Assembly (NCBI GenBank): GCA_030145245.1
Contig: JAQYWC010000072.1
Coordinates: 1 to 64,000 of the forward strand
Direction of reading: 5' to 3'
Source of the DNA: Desulfobacterium sp.
GTDB taxonomy: Bacteria > Desulfobacterota > Desulfobacteria > Desulfobacterales > Desulfobacteraceae
DNA length: 64,000 nt
Below the pieces are notes generated by a model. The model was not told the DNA's origin. It did not search any database and saw nothing but the letters and a program-made list of their open reading frames with translations. Every line of letters begins with the position of its first letter. The first letter of the stretch is position 1. Of this stretch, positions 43,685-53,192 are shown piece after piece. The translations under genes and the position numbers were made by a program.

Positions 43685-45052
43685 CTAGGCAAAAAAGGTT
43701 TTATGCATGGCGCGGACCGCCCGCTTAAGATCATTATTCCGGACAATAAAATAGAGAGCGACCCGGGAGGGCCCGAACGAGATCATCTCCACATTCACGC
43801 CAGCCTCGTCCATTGCGGTAAAGCAACGGCCTGCCACCCCTTTCCGGGTGCTGAGCCCCTCCCCAACTACCCCCAGAAGCGCTACATCCTCTTCTTTTTC
43901 GATGCTGCGGAACGGCATGGGGTCCATATTCTTCAATGCGTTATACCCCGTCTCCAGATCCGCATAGTCAAGAAGCAGGCTGATGCAGGTCTGGGACGTG
44001 ACCACGGATTTAATGTTGATGCCGATGTCAGTTACACACCCCACCACCGTGGCGAGCATGCCGGGTCGTGCCCCCACACCCGATGCATGGATTTTCAAAA
44101 TTCCGATCTCCGTGTTCTGGGTCACGCTTTTAACCACCTGCTCGGTTTCCGGGCTCTCACTGGTGATGAGACTCCCGGCCGTATCCGGGTCCAGGGTGCT
44201 TTTGATGGCCATATCCAGCCCATACCGCCTCACCGGCTCCACAGCCCGGGGGTGGAGGATTTTTGCTCCAAAATAACAGAGTTCGGCCGCCTCACCATAG
44301 GAGAGCACCGGAATCAACTCGGCATCGCTGACAATCCTGGGATCCGCACTCATGAAACCTGCCACATCCTTCCAGAACTCCAGAATCCCGGCTTCCATTG
44401 CAACCGTGGCAACGGCTGCCGAATAGTCGCTACCCCCCCTTCCAAAGGTGGTAATATCACCGTTCTCGCTGATCCCGTAGAACCCCGGAATAAAGAGCAC
44501 AACATTTTTTTTCAAAAGCGGGGTCAGGTGTTTTTTGAAGTTTTTCCGGGTGACTTCCAGATCGGCGGAGGCATCCCCGAACTTACCATCCGTCACAAGA
44601 CCGATATCATGGGGCATCCTGCAGGCAGAAGCAACGCCCCGGGACAAAATAGCGGCAGAAAGCAGTTCAGCGCTGATGCGCTCACCGAAACTGCTGATGG
44701 TATCCCGCATTTTAGGAGAGATCTCGCCGGTAAAATTAAGCCCGTAATAGTATCTCTCAAGTTGCAGAAGGGCTGTATTCAGCTCCTTGGAAAAGCGCTT
44801 AAGATGCCCGGCGCCGCGAATAATATGCCGGGCCACAACCATGTGCTTGTTTTTCAGACGTCCCATCAGAGAGGCAATTGAATTCTCATCTGCAAGGGCC
44901 TCCGCCATGCCCCCGATCAAAATATCCGTTATTCCGTTCAAAGCCGAAACAACAAATATGTTTCCAGGCCCCCTCTCCTCCACAAGATCCAGAATCCCAT
45001 CAATGGTCTTCTTCCCTTTTAAGCAGCCGCCGCCTACCTTAACAACTTTCAC
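43685..45052 (-). CDS. Aspartate kinase
   Basis: A 455-residue monofunctional aspartokinase (first step to lysine, threonine and methionine): amino-acid-kinase domain with GRGGSDYSA (about residues 205-213) and two C-terminal ACT domains (about 310-455), giving a class III-like layout sensitive to end products. The usual KFGGTSV start motif is altered to KVGGGCL, so substrate contacts may differ. It stands alone on the minus strand, divergent from the ECF operon; the 216-base divergent region holds no convincing riboswitch. Confidence 0.88.
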   Translation of the reverse strand: MKVVKVGGGCLKGKKTIDGILDLVEERGPGNIFVVSALNGITDILIGGMAEALADENSIASLMGRLKNKHMVVARHIIRGAGHLKRFSKELNTALLQLERYYYGLNFTGEISPKMRDTISSFGERISAELLSAAILSRGVASACRMPHDIGLVTDGKFGDASADLEVTRKNFKKHLTPLLKKNVVLFIPGFYGISENGDITTFGRGGSDYSAAVATVAMEAGILEFWKDVAGFMSADPRIVSDAELIPVLSYGEAAELCYFGAKILHPRAVEPVRRYGLDMAIKSTLDPDTAGSLITSESPETEQVVKSVTQNTEIGILKIHASGVGARPGMLATVVGCVTDIGINIKSVVTSQTCISLLLDYADLETGYNALKNMDPMPFRSIEKEEDVALLGVVGEGLSTRKGVAGRCFTAMDEAGVNVEMISFGPSRVALYFIVRNNDLKRAVRAMHKTFFA

Positions 45053-45268
45053 AACTATTATTTCCTTTCATCCCTTTTTCGCCAATAAAGACCCGAATTT
45101 AATCCCATTTGATCTAAAAGGCAACCCCCGGTGCAAAAGAATCCTCCGGCAGGCATTAGTATTCGACCGGAACCGTTCACGCCCGCCCCAAATGATCCTG
45201 GAGTTAAGCGGTGGTTTATGATAAGCCATCCCATTACAAATTTCGAAGCGAACATGAAGGAATAACAG

Positions 45269-46024
45269 GTGGATAAAATGGGATATGCAGGTCGGGATAT
45301 TGAGGTGGTTTTCATGGAAAAGGGCTGGTGCCTGGTGGTTGCCTGCGATTCATGCGGGGCCGTTGGAGACAAGGAACTGGATGTTGTCAAGGTATCTCCA
45401 TACCTGGTGGGGCGTCTGACCTCCCGGGTTGCCCTGCTTGAAGTGATCTCCTCGGGTGCCGTTCCCCAGGTTGTTTCCGTATCAATTTCTGCCGAGCCAA
45501 ACCCGACGGGTGAGGGCATATTAAAAGGGGTTCGGGATGAATTGGCCGTCTGTTGCGAAAAGCAGGTTCCCCTGGTGATCAGCACGGAAAAGAACTTTCC
45601 CACCCGGCAGACCGGGTTGGGGATCAGCGTAACCGGCACCTGCCCTGGGGAAGATCTCCGGCTGGGAAAATCGCAACCCGGGGATCAACTTTACTGCCTG
45701 GGATTGCCCAAAGTAGGAAACGAACTGAATGATCCGGACGATCCGGACATTGTCAAAGGTTCCTTTATTAGACAGTTGCTTGGGCATCCCCGGGTACATG
45801 ATATCCTTCCGGTGGGATCCCAGGGAATCAGAAAAGAAGCCGTGGGGCTCGCTTCAAGCGTCCGGTGCGCCATTCGATTTAAGAAACAGGCACTCCCTGA
45901 TCTGGACAAATCAGCAGGCCCTGCCACCTGTGCCCTGTTTACCAGTTCATCCCCCTGTGAATCCAAAGAATTTGGTTCCCTGCCATTTTTTCCCATAGGG
46001 ACGTTAACAGGAGATCAGGCCTGA
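45269..46024 (+). CDS. PurM-superfamily (AIR synthase-related) protein, possible alpha-ribazole kinase
   Basis: A 251-residue ATP-binding protein of the PurM/ThiL/SelD fold (VACDSCGAVGDKELD matching the N-terminal metal/ATP loop, TGEGILKGVRDEL, and later GDQLYCLGLPKVG). Too short and divergent for PurM itself. It is directly followed by an ECF-type S-component and the energy-coupling genes. In Firmicutes the pair CblS (PurM-like alpha-ribazole kinase) and CblT (ECF S-component) salvages alpha-ribazole for the lower cobamide loop, and the same pairing here suggests that role; other vitamin kinases are possible. GTG 45269 has AAGGA upstream; ATG 45278 with AGGTGG is an equally good start. Confidence 0.7.
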   Translation: MDKMGYAGRDIEVVFMEKGWCLVVACDSCGAVGDKELDVVKVSPYLVGRLTSRVALLEVISSGAVPQVVSVSISAEPNPTGEGILKGVRDELAVCCEKQVPLVISTEKNFPTRQTGLGISVTGTCPGEDLRLGKSQPGDQLYCLGLPKVGNELNDPDDPDIVKGSFIRQLLGHPRVHDILPVGSQGIRKEAVGLASSVRCAIRFKKQALPDLDKSAGPATCALFTSSSPCESKEFGSLPFFPIGTLTGDQA

Positions 46025-46070
46025 TGCTGCTAAAGACTGAAACCCAAACCCCAAAAAAAAGGCTTTTATC

Positions 46071-46580
46071 ATGAATACGAAAAACCCGGATGAGTTAAAA
46101 CCGTCGGTACTAAATGTGAGGCAAATCGCCAGAATAGCTGTCTTTATAGCCTTGAGTGCGGTGGGTGCCATGATTAAACTTCCCAGCCCGGTGGGAACCA
46201 TTGGATTGGATTCGGCCCCCGGCTTTTTTTGCGCCTTGGCGTTTGGCTATGTTGAAGGGGCTGCTGTCATCGCCATCGGGCATTTGCTGACATCCGCCGT
46301 GCTTGGCTTTCCCTTGGGTATCCCCCTTCATCTGTTTATTGCTTCCCAAATGGCGCTATGGGCATTGGGCTTACGCTGGATTCAAGGCAGGTTCGGGATC
46401 ATCGCCGGTTCCGCCGTGACGATTCTCCTGAACGGGGTACTTTCCTCTTTTTCCATGATATTTGTCGGAGGCATGGGTGCAGTACTCGGAATCATGCCGT
46501 TTCTATTAGCCGGTTCCCTGGTGAATGTGCTGATTGCAGTCTTATCCTACCGGGTCGTCCATGCAGGTAAACTGGTGTAA
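46071..46580 (+). CDS. ECF transporter S-component (possible alpha-ribazole/CblT type)
   Basis: A 169-residue protein with about five or six transmembrane helices, the size and layout of substrate-binding S-components of energy-coupling factor vitamin transporters. Typical start: ARIAVFIALSAVGAMIKLPSP followed by a conserved GTIGLDSAPGFFCA stretch. Placed between the PurM-like gene (46-base gap) and the fused ATPase gene (3-base gap), so it forms a dedicated transporter with them. The substrate is inferred from the PurM-like partner as alpha-ribazole or a related cobamide precursor; not provable from sequence. Confidence 0.8.
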   Translation: MNTKNPDELKPSVLNVRQIARIAVFIALSAVGAMIKLPSPVGTIGLDSAPGFFCALAFGYVEGAAVIAIGHLLTSAVLGFPLGIPLHLFIASQMALWALGLRWIQGRFGIIAGSAVTILLNGVLSSFSMIFVGGMGAVLGIMPFLLAGSLVNVLIAVLSYRVVHAGKLV

Positions 46581-46583
46581 CCC

Positions 46584-48140
46584 ATGAACGGTAAATGTTC
46601 CATGGATGCTGTGGTTGAATTAAAAGGGGTTTCCTACCGATACAGGAATCAGGAGAAAGACACCCTGTCGGCTATCAGCCTTTCCGTTCAGCAAGGTGCT
46701 TGTGTTGTGCTCACCGGCAACGCCGGATCGGGAAAGTCCACCCTGTGCCATTGCCTGAATGGATTGATTCCCCAGGCCCTTGAAGGGGATCTCCGGGGCT
46801 CCCTGTCCGTTGCCGGAAAAAACCCGGCCGCCATTCGGGTTCAGGCAATGGCAAGGCAGATCGGCCTGGTGATGCAGGATCCGGAAACCCAGATCGTCGG
46901 CCGCACCGTCTATGAAGATGTCGCATTTGGACCGAGGAACTATCTGGTGCCCAAACAGGAGATCCACCGCCGGGTAACTGAAGCACTTGAACAGGTGGGC
47001 TTACAGGGATATGCCGATAAAAGTCCCGACACCCTTTCCGGGGGAGAAAAACAGCGCCTGTCCATGGCCGGAGTGCTGGCCATGGAACCCGACATTCTGG
47101 TGCTGGATGAGCCAGCCTCCGAGCTTGATCCGGCGGGTCGGAGTAATCTGTACCGGATGCTCAATGGATTGCGAACGAACAAGTCCACCACCCTGATCAT
47201 CGTAGAACAGAAGCTCCGGGATATCCACACCATGGTTGACACGGTATTTGTACTGGATAGCGGACGACTTATCTGGCACGGCAGCCCCGATGATTATATG
47301 AAAACACAGCACGTCGCTCCCAGACGACCTTTGCCATGGACAGAATCAGAACCTGTGTCCCAAATTGACCAGGCATGTTCATCCGAAAGCCCTGGGAGTG
47401 ACCCCCTTGAAACGTATTCAACACCTCCGGCCCCCCTCCTTGAGATCCGCAGTTTAAATTTCAGCTATCCCGGTTCAGGTCCCCTGCTTCAGGAGATCAA
47501 CCTTGATATCCATGAAAACGACTTTCTGGCCCTGGCAGGACACAATGGCGCAGGAAAAACCAGCCTGGCCAAGCATTTGAACGGCCTGATACCAGCGCCG
47601 CCCCAAACAGTTCATTTTGCAGGTTGCGATATCAGTTCCATGAACCGGAAGAAGCTTTCCCAGAATGTGGGCTTCGTTTTTCAAAACCCGGATCACCAGA
47701 TTTTTGAAACCACGGTGGAGAAGGAACTGGAGTTCGGCTTGAGAGCCAGCGGTATGAAAAAGCCTGAGCGTAAAGAAAGAGTTCGGAAAACCCTCCGGTT
47801 CATGGGACTGGAAGCCTACGCCACGGTTCATCCTTTCACCCTGGGCAAGGGGATGCGGCAGATGATTGCCGTGGCATCCATTGTCGCGCTTAAACCTCGC
47901 ATACTGGTGGTGGATGAGCCCACCACCGGCCTTGACGCCTCCGGTTGCGCAACCATCATGCAGATCATAAAAAAACTGCACAACGCCGGAACCGCAATCG
48001 TATGTATCAGCCATGATATGGAACTGATAAGAAAATACGCCAACCGGGTAGTTGTGCTGAACCAGGGACGGATCGTACAGAACGGACCGACAGATACGAT
48101 TTCAGGCTCCACGGAGATCAAAGAGGATACGCCCCTGTGA
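46584..48140 (+). CDS. ECF transporter ATPase, two fused ABC domains
   Basis: A 518-residue fusion of the two EcfA subunits. Domain 1 (about 10-240): Walker A GNAGSGKST, signature LSGGEKQR, Walker B ILVLDEP. A linker of about 50 residues follows. Domain 2 (about 290-510): Walker A GHNGAGKTS, signature LGKGMRQ in place of LSGGQ, Walker B ILVVDEPTTGLD. The second signature is a known variant in EcfA-like proteins. It powers uptake by the S-component. The stop overlaps the GTG start of ecfT. Confidence 0.93.
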   Translation: MNGKCSMDAVVELKGVSYRYRNQEKDTLSAISLSVQQGACVVLTGNAGSGKSTLCHCLNGLIPQALEGDLRGSLSVAGKNPAAIRVQAMARQIGLVMQDPETQIVGRTVYEDVAFGPRNYLVPKQEIHRRVTEALEQVGLQGYADKSPDTLSGGEKQRLSMAGVLAMEPDILVLDEPASELDPAGRSNLYRMLNGLRTNKSTTLIIVEQKLRDIHTMVDTVFVLDSGRLIWHGSPDDYMKTQHVAPRRPLPWTESEPVSQIDQACSSESPGSDPLETYSTPPAPLLEIRSLNFSYPGSGPLLQEINLDIHENDFLALAGHNGAGKTSLAKHLNGLIPAPPQTVHFAGCDISSMNRKKLSQNVGFVFQNPDHQIFETTVEKELEFGLRASGMKKPERKERVRKTLRFMGLEAYATVHPFTLGKGMRQMIAVASIVALKPRILVVDEPTTGLDASGCATIMQIIKKLHNAGTAIVCISHDMELIRKYANRVVVLNQGRIVQNGPTDTISGSTEIKEDTPL

Positions 48141-48940
48141 ACCCGGCCCAACACATGCAACCATCAGGGGAATCACTCCTGGACATCCGAACCAAGCTGG
48201 CTGTTTTCAGCACATTCCTGATCCCTTCCTTCATGTTCAACCATCCCCTCTGGCATCTGGGACTGGGAGTGCTGGTGGTGGTTGCCGGCCGGATTTCCGG
48301 TCAGCCGTTAAAACAGCTGGTTTCGGGACTTGTTCCTGTCCTGCCGCTCCTGGTCCTGATTGTTGTATTCACAGGATTTAACGGAAATCAATCCTTCCGC
48401 GCCCCATTCAACCAGACCCGGATATTTGAACCGGGCGCCGGCCTGATCCTGACCCGGGGCGGATTGCTCCTGGGGCTGACCTTCCTGCTTCGCCTTATCA
48501 ATATGATTGTCGCTTCAAAGATTCTCATGGCAATAGCTCCCCTGGATGACCTGATTCAAGTGTTTCACAAGATGCGCCTGCCCCATTCCCTCTCCTTTGT
48601 CATCACCACCGCCATCCGTTTCATCCCGGAGCTTGAGAAAAAACGCCGGCTCATACTGAGCGCCCAGCGAGCCCGGGGGGCCTCCCTGGACGACACAGGC
48701 ATGGTAACCCGCTTTCGCATGCGCATCGCAATCATGGTCCCCCTGATTGTCAACGCCATCATCATGGCAGACAGACTTTCCATGGCCATGCTGAACCGGG
48801 GATTCGGGTACCGAGACACCTGGACGAACCTCCATGAGATTCATTTCAAAAGGCTGGACCTTGTTATTCTACTCCTCTGTCTGGCAACGATTATCTGCGC
48901 CGCCATCATCCGGTTCACCACCCAATGGGCCCTGCTTTAA
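48137..48940 (+). CDS. ecfT: ECF transporter transmembrane subunit EcfT
   Basis: A 267-residue membrane protein with four or five transmembrane helices and the cytoplasmic coupling motif (LSAQRARGA near residue 174) that docks on the ATPases. GTG start overlapping the ecfA stop (GTGA), so translation is coupled. Last gene of the four-gene operon. Confidence 0.92.
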   Translation: MNPAQHMQPSGESLLDIRTKLAVFSTFLIPSFMFNHPLWHLGLGVLVVVAGRISGQPLKQLVSGLVPVLPLLVLIVVFTGFNGNQSFRAPFNQTRIFEPGAGLILTRGGLLLGLTFLLRLINMIVASKILMAIAPLDDLIQVFHKMRLPHSLSFVITTAIRFIPELEKKRRLILSAQRARGASLDDTGMVTRFRMRIAIMVPLIVNAIIMADRLSMAMLNRGFGYRDTWTNLHEIHFKRLDLVILLLCLATIICAAIIRFTTQWALL

Positions 48941-48954
48941 GTTCAATCAGTAAC

Positions 48955-48986
48955 AAAAAAAGGCCCGAAGTCGAAACTTCGGGCCT
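48955..48986 (-). terminator. Terminator of the fum-suc operon (possibly bidirectional)
   Basis: Perfect 11-bp stem AGGCCCGAAGT / ACTTCGGGCCT with a CGAA tetraloop (48961-48986). The A-run at 48955-48961 gives a U-tail only on the minus strand, where it ends the fumarase transcript. Confidence 0.75.
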
Positions 48987-49042
48987 TAGGCCTTCACAAG
49001 GGCCAGTATTCTGCCATTCTTTTGTTAGTTGGTTTTAAGCGG

Positions 49043-50653
49043 TCACATGAGCTCACTGTAAAAATCGTTGCCCTTGTCATCCACGATGATAAAGGCAGGA
49101 AAATCCTCCACCGTCATCATGAACACCGCTTCCATGCCAAGCTCCTCATACTCCACAAGCTCCACCTTTTTGATGAAGTCCCTGCCGAGCCTTGCGGCAG
49201 GGCCACCCGGGGATCCGAGGTAGAAGCCGCCGAACTTTTTGCAGGCATCGGTCACCTGGCTTGAGCGGTTGCCCTTGGCCAGCATGATCATGGAAGCCCC
49301 CTGTTCCTGGAAGATCGGCACATAGGGGTCCATCCGGCCGGCCGTGGTGGGGCCGAAGGAGCCTGAGGCCTGGCCTTCCGGGGTCTTGGCAGGTCCTGCA
49401 TAGTAGATGATGTGGTCCTTGATGTAGTCGGGAAGTCCCTCTCCCCTGTCCAGGCGCTCCTGGAACTTTGAATGGGCAATATCCCTTGCAACGATGATCT
49501 TACCTGAAAGAAGAAGCCTTGTGGCAACGGGATACTCGCCCAGCTGGGCCCGGATCTCGTCCATGGGCTTGTTGAGATCCACCCGGACAGGCTCTGCCAT
49601 GACAGGTTCTATCAGCGGCAGAAACTTTGCCGGATTCTCCTCAAGCTTTTCAATGAAAAGCCCTTCCCGGGTGATCTTTGCCTTGATCTGGCGGTCGGCG
49701 GAGCAGCTGACGCCGATGCCCACGGGACAGGAAGCGCCGTGGCGGGGCAGCCTGACCACCCTGACATCCAGGGCAAAGTGCTTGCCCCCGAACTGGGCGC
49801 CAAGTCCCAGTTTATGGGCCCGGTCCAGCACCTTTTTCTCAAGTTCAACATCCCTGAAAGCGTGGCCTGTACCGTCACCCTTTGTGGGCAGGGAGTCCAG
49901 ATACCGGGCCGAAGCAAGCTTCACCGTCTTGAGATTGGTTTCGGCCGAGGTGCCGCCGATGACAAATGAGAGATAATAGGGAGGACAGGCCGCCGTTCCC
50001 AGGCTCTTCATCTTCTCTGTCATGAAGTCCAGCAGGATCTCCTCGGAGTTGAGCACCGCCTTGGTCATCTGGTAGAGAAAGGTCTTGTTGGCTGATCCTC
50101 CCCCCTTTGCCATGAACAGGAACCGGTACTCGTCACCCTGGGTGGCAAAGAGGTCGATCTGGGCCGGCAGGTTACACCTGGTGTTCTTCTCATCGTACAT
50201 GGTGATGGGGGCGTTCTGGGAATACCTCAGAGCGTTCTCGGTATAGGCCTCGAACACGCCCTTTGAGAGCTCCTCCCCGTCATCGGACCAGGTCCAGACC
50301 TGCTGTCCCTTTTTGCCCATGACAATGGCCGTTCCCGTATCCTGGCACATGGGGTAAACCTTTTCAGCTGCGATCACGGCGTTCTTCAACAGCTCAAGGG
50401 CGATGTACCTGTCGTTGTCACTGCTTTCCGGATCGTCTATGATCCCTTTAAGCTTGGCAAGATGGGTGGAACGGTAAAGGTGGGCCACCTCTTTAAAAGC
50501 TGTCTTGGCAAGCAGGGTCAGGGCCTGGGGCTCGATGGTGAGGATCTCCTTTCCGCCGAACTCCTTGAGGTTGACATACTCCCGGGAGACCCGTTTGTAC
50601 TCGGCGGTATCCTTTCCCAGGGGAAACATGGGCTTATATTTGAATGGTGTCAT
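49043..50653 (-). CDS. Fumarate hydratase, class I (oxygen-sensitive Fe-S)
   Basis: A 536-residue single-chain class I fumarase (FumA/B type) interconverting fumarate and malate. The [4Fe-4S] ligands are expected at C103 (PMCQDTGT), the Cys of AACPPYY and the Cys of HGASCPVG. The N-terminal alpha and C-terminal beta domains are fused (Desulfovibrio often has them split). The start at 50653 ([10 protein letters not shown]) follows AGGAG; the in-frame ATG at 50674 has none. It is 23 bases after sucD in one operon, so it serves the oxidative or reductive TCA/propionate route. Confidence 0.94.
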   Translation of the reverse strand: MTPFKYKPMFPLGKDTAEYKRVSREYVNLKEFGGKEILTIEPQALTLLAKTAFKEVAHLYRSTHLAKLKGIIDDPESSDNDRYIALELLKNAVIAAEKVYPMCQDTGTAIVMGKKGQQVWTWSDDGEELSKGVFEAYTENALRYSQNAPITMYDEKNTRCNLPAQIDLFATQGDEYRFLFMAKGGGSANKTFLYQMTKAVLNSEEILLDFMTEKMKSLGTAACPPYYLSFVIGGTSAETNLKTVKLASARYLDSLPTKGDGTGHAFRDVELEKKVLDRAHKLGLGAQFGGKHFALDVRVVRLPRHGASCPVGIGVSCSADRQIKAKITREGLFIEKLEENPAKFLPLIEPVMAEPVRVDLNKPMDEIRAQLGEYPVATRLLLSGKIIVARDIAHSKFQERLDRGEGLPDYIKDHIIYYAGPAKTPEGQASGSFGPTTAGRMDPYVPIFQEQGASMIMLAKGNRSSQVTDACKKFGGFYLGSPGGPAARLGRDFIKKVELVEYEELGMEAVFMMTVEDFPAFIIVDDKGNDFYSELM

Positions 50654-50676
50654 TTTTCTCCTCTCACTGCTCAATA

Positions 50677-51546
50677 TCAGAAAACCTCTTTACACAGCTC
50701 GCCGAGGGTGCCGAGATTCCTGCACACCCGGATACCGTTCTGCTCCATGGCCTCGATCTTAGCCTGGCCCGTACCGCTGCTGCCGCTGATGATGGCGCCG
50801 GCATGGCCCATTCTTCTTCCCGGAGGGGCTGTGAGCCCTGCGATGAAGCCGACCACGGGCTTGGTCACATGGGCCTTTATGTAAGCGGCGGCCTCCTCTT
50901 CTGCGCTGCCGCCGATCTCGCCGACCATGACAATGCCCTGGGTATCGGGATCATTCTCAAAGGCCTCAAGCACATCGATGAAATTTGTGCCGTTGACGGG
51001 ATCCCCGCCAATGCCGATGCAGGTGGTCTGGCCGATGCCAAGCTTGGTGAGCTGGTCCACCACCTCGTAGGTGAGGGTCCCGGACCGTGAGATCACCCCT
51101 GCGGGTCCTCCGGCCATGTGGATCTTACCCGGCATGATGCCTATCTTGCACTCCCCGGGGGTGATGATGCCCGGACAGTTGGGACCGATGAGCCGGCAGG
51201 TCTTTGTGGCGAGAAAATTCTTCACCCGTACCATGTCAAGCACGGGAATCCCCTCGGTGATGGCCACAATAAGCTCAACACCGCTGTCCGCCGCCTCCAT
51301 GATGGCGTCGGCGCAAAACGGCGGGGGAACAAAGATCATGCTGGCATTGGCCCCGGTTGCCTCAACAGCCGAACGAACCGTGTTGAATACCGGAACACTG
51401 TCCATGGTCTGGCCGCCCTTGCCCGGGGTTACCCCTGCAACCACATTGGTGCCGTACTCAATACACTGCCGTGTATGGAACTGGCCCTCCTTGCCCGTGA
51501 TGCCCTGGACAAGGAGTTTTGTTTCTTTATTTACAAATATACTCAC
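50677..51546 (-). CDS. sucD: Succinyl-CoA synthetase alpha subunit
   Basis: A 289-residue subunit that binds CoA and carries the active-site phosphohistidine, H248 in [11 protein letters not shown] (H246 in E. coli SucD). The N-terminal Rossmann domain has [10 protein letters not shown]. With SucC it makes ATP or GTP from succinyl-CoA. Encoded 66 bases after sucC; fumarase follows. Confidence 0.97.
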   Translation of the reverse strand: MSIFVNKETKLLVQGITGKEGQFHTRQCIEYGTNVVAGVTPGKGGQTMDSVPVFNTVRSAVEATGANASMIFVPPPFCADAIMEAADSGVELIVAITEGIPVLDMVRVKNFLATKTCRLIGPNCPGIITPGECKIGIMPGKIHMAGGPAGVISRSGTLTYEVVDQLTKLGIGQTTCIGIGGDPVNGTNFIDVLEAFENDPDTQGIVMVGEIGGSAEEEAAAYIKAHVTKPVVGFIAGLTAPPGRRMGHAGAIISGSSGTGQAKIEAMEQNGIRVCRNLGTLGELCKEVF

Positions 51547-51612
51547 AACGTACTCCCCACGGCGGAAACAAGTTTTTGCTTAAACTTAAGCAAAAATTCC
51601 GCCCGCTATCGT

Positions 51613-52770
51613 TTATATGGCTGCTGCAACCTTTGCGGCTGCATCCTTTAAGTCCACGGCATTGATCAGGTTGAGACCGGACCCGGCAAGGATCTTTTTC
51701 CCCTCTTCCACATTGGTCCCTTCCATGCGGACAACAACCGGAATGGTGATACCGGTCTTTTTTGCAGCTGAGACCACGCCCTGGGAAAAAACGTCACACC
51801 GAAGGATGCCGCCGAAGATATTGATGAGAACCGCCTTGACCTTCTCGTCCATGAGGATGATCCTGAAGGCGTTCTCCACCATCTCTGCAGTGGCCCCCCC
51901 TCCAACATCCATGAAGTTGGCAGGCTCGGCCCCTGCGTTCTTGATGATATCCATGGTGGCCATGGCAAGGCCGGCACCGTTGACGATGTTGCCGACATTA
52001 CCGTCCAGGTTGATGTAGTTGAGGTTGTACTTGGAGGCCTCGACCTCAAGGGGATCCTCCTCGTCAAGGTCCCTGAACTCCAGAAGGTCCTTGTGACGGA
52101 ACATGGCGTTGGAGTCGATATCCACCTTGGCGTCCAGGGCCATGACCCGGTCATCACTGGTGAGAATCAGGGGATTGATCTCCAGAAGGGAGCAGTCATT
52201 TTTAACGAACAGGGTGTAAAGATTCCTGAGAAGCGCTGAAAATTCCTTAAGGGCAGCCTTGGGAAGCCCGAGACCGAACCCCACCTCCCTCAAATGGTAA
52301 CCCTGGATGCCGGTAAGGGGATCGACCCTCACCTTGATAATCTTTTCAGGGGTGTTGGCTGCGACCTCTTCAATGTCCATGCCGCCCTCCCGGCTTGCCA
52401 TGATCACAATGCCGGCCGTGGCCCTGTCCACCAGGATGCTCAGGTAGAACTCCTTTGCAATATCCTGCCCCGCCTCCACCAGGAGCTTCTTCACCAATCT
52501 GCCTTCAGGACCGGTCTGATGGGTCACAAGAGTCATACCAAGGATCCCATGGGCAAACGCCTTTGCCTCGGCTTCGGAGGCGGCAAGTTTCACGCCCCCG
52601 CCCTTTCCCCGGCCACCGGCATGGATCTGGGCCTTGACTACGACAGGATAGCCCCCAAGCCCCCTGGCGACATCCACAGCCCCATCCACGGAAAAGGCCA
52701 CTCCCCCGTCCGGGACAGGTACACCAAAGGTCCTGAACAGCTCCTTTGCCTGGTACTCATGTATCTTCAT
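51613..52770 (-). CDS. sucC: Succinyl-CoA synthetase beta subunit
   Basis: A 385-residue subunit with the ATP-grasp domain at the N-terminus ([35 protein letters not shown]) and the C-terminal ligase domain ([15 protein letters not shown]). AGGAG precedes the ATG at 52770. First gene of sucC-sucD-fum, behind a leader of about 320 bases. Confidence 0.97.
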   Translation of the reverse strand: MKIHEYQAKELFRTFGVPVPDGGVAFSVDGAVDVARGLGGYPVVVKAQIHAGGRGKGGGVKLAASEAEAKAFAHGILGMTLVTHQTGPEGRLVKKLLVEAGQDIAKEFYLSILVDRATAGIVIMASREGGMDIEEVAANTPEKIIKVRVDPLTGIQGYHLREVGFGLGLPKAALKEFSALLRNLYTLFVKNDCSLLEINPLILTSDDRVMALDAKVDIDSNAMFRHKDLLEFRDLDEEDPLEVEASKYNLNYINLDGNVGNIVNGAGLAMATMDIIKNAGAEPANFMDVGGGATAEMVENAFRIILMDEKVKAVLINIFGGILRCDVFSQGVVSAAKKTGITIPVVVRMEGTNVEEGKKILAGSGLNLINAVDLKDAAAKVAAAI

Positions 52771-53094
52771 AATACTCCTCTGTATAGTCTTTAACCGTTC
52801 CCGGTCTGATGATATGGTAAATACTCCTGGGGCGGGTTATCAGGCCTTTCGGAGAAAATCATCACACCATTTATCCTGGAAACGCCTGAAAAATTTATGC
52901 CTGGATATTGATAAAATTCCGGGGTTGTTGATTGGGGTTTATCACAGATCGATGAATCTTCTTTTTTCACAAACGGCGAAGGGATCATGTAAGGATCTCT
53001 ACCCCCGCTTTTTAAAACTTGCACCAAAAAGCAAAGCACCGGTTTCCTGGCCAATTGACATTTACACCTTTAACGTTCAGTGCTTATTAAAGCG
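52771..53094 (-). other. Long untranslated leader of sucC-sucD-fum
   Basis: About 324 bases between the predicted transcription start and sucC, with no convincing gene on either strand (frames at 52814-53224 + and 52791-53054 - lack ribosome-binding sites and family-like sequence). Whether it holds a regulatory RNA structure is not clear by eye. Confidence 0.4.
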
Positions 53095-53100
53095 ATTAAC

Positions 53101-53129
53101 GTTAAACAGATATCCCTATACCTTGTCAA
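53101..53129 (-). promoter_or_regulatory. Predicted sigma-70 promoter of sucC-sucD-fum
   Basis: Minus strand: perfect -35 TTGACA (53124-53129), 17-base spacer, -10 TTTAAC (53101-53106), lying just after the hutI stop. Confidence 0.5.
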
Positions 53130-53192
53130 GGTTTTTATTGAGAACAGTCCTTTTCAAAGGCAAGGCAGCAAGGAGCTACAGGAAGATCACTA

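Noticed and set aside
43703..44881. 392-codon open frame on the + strand opposite the aspartokinase gene
   Set aside because: Shadow frame of a well-supported gene; no motif or start signal.
45110..45200. Possible cobalamin riboswitch ahead of the PurM/ECF operon
   Set aside because: A GGTGCAAAAGAATCC stretch resembles part of the core, but the B12-box GCCACTG and the CCCGCNACTG segment are missing. A covariance search with the cobalamin family would decide; a significant hit would reverse this.
47820..47900. Degenerate signature (LGKGMRQ) in the second EcfA domain as a dead ATPase site
   Set aside because: This variant recurs in functional EcfA-type ATPases, and Walker A and B are intact.
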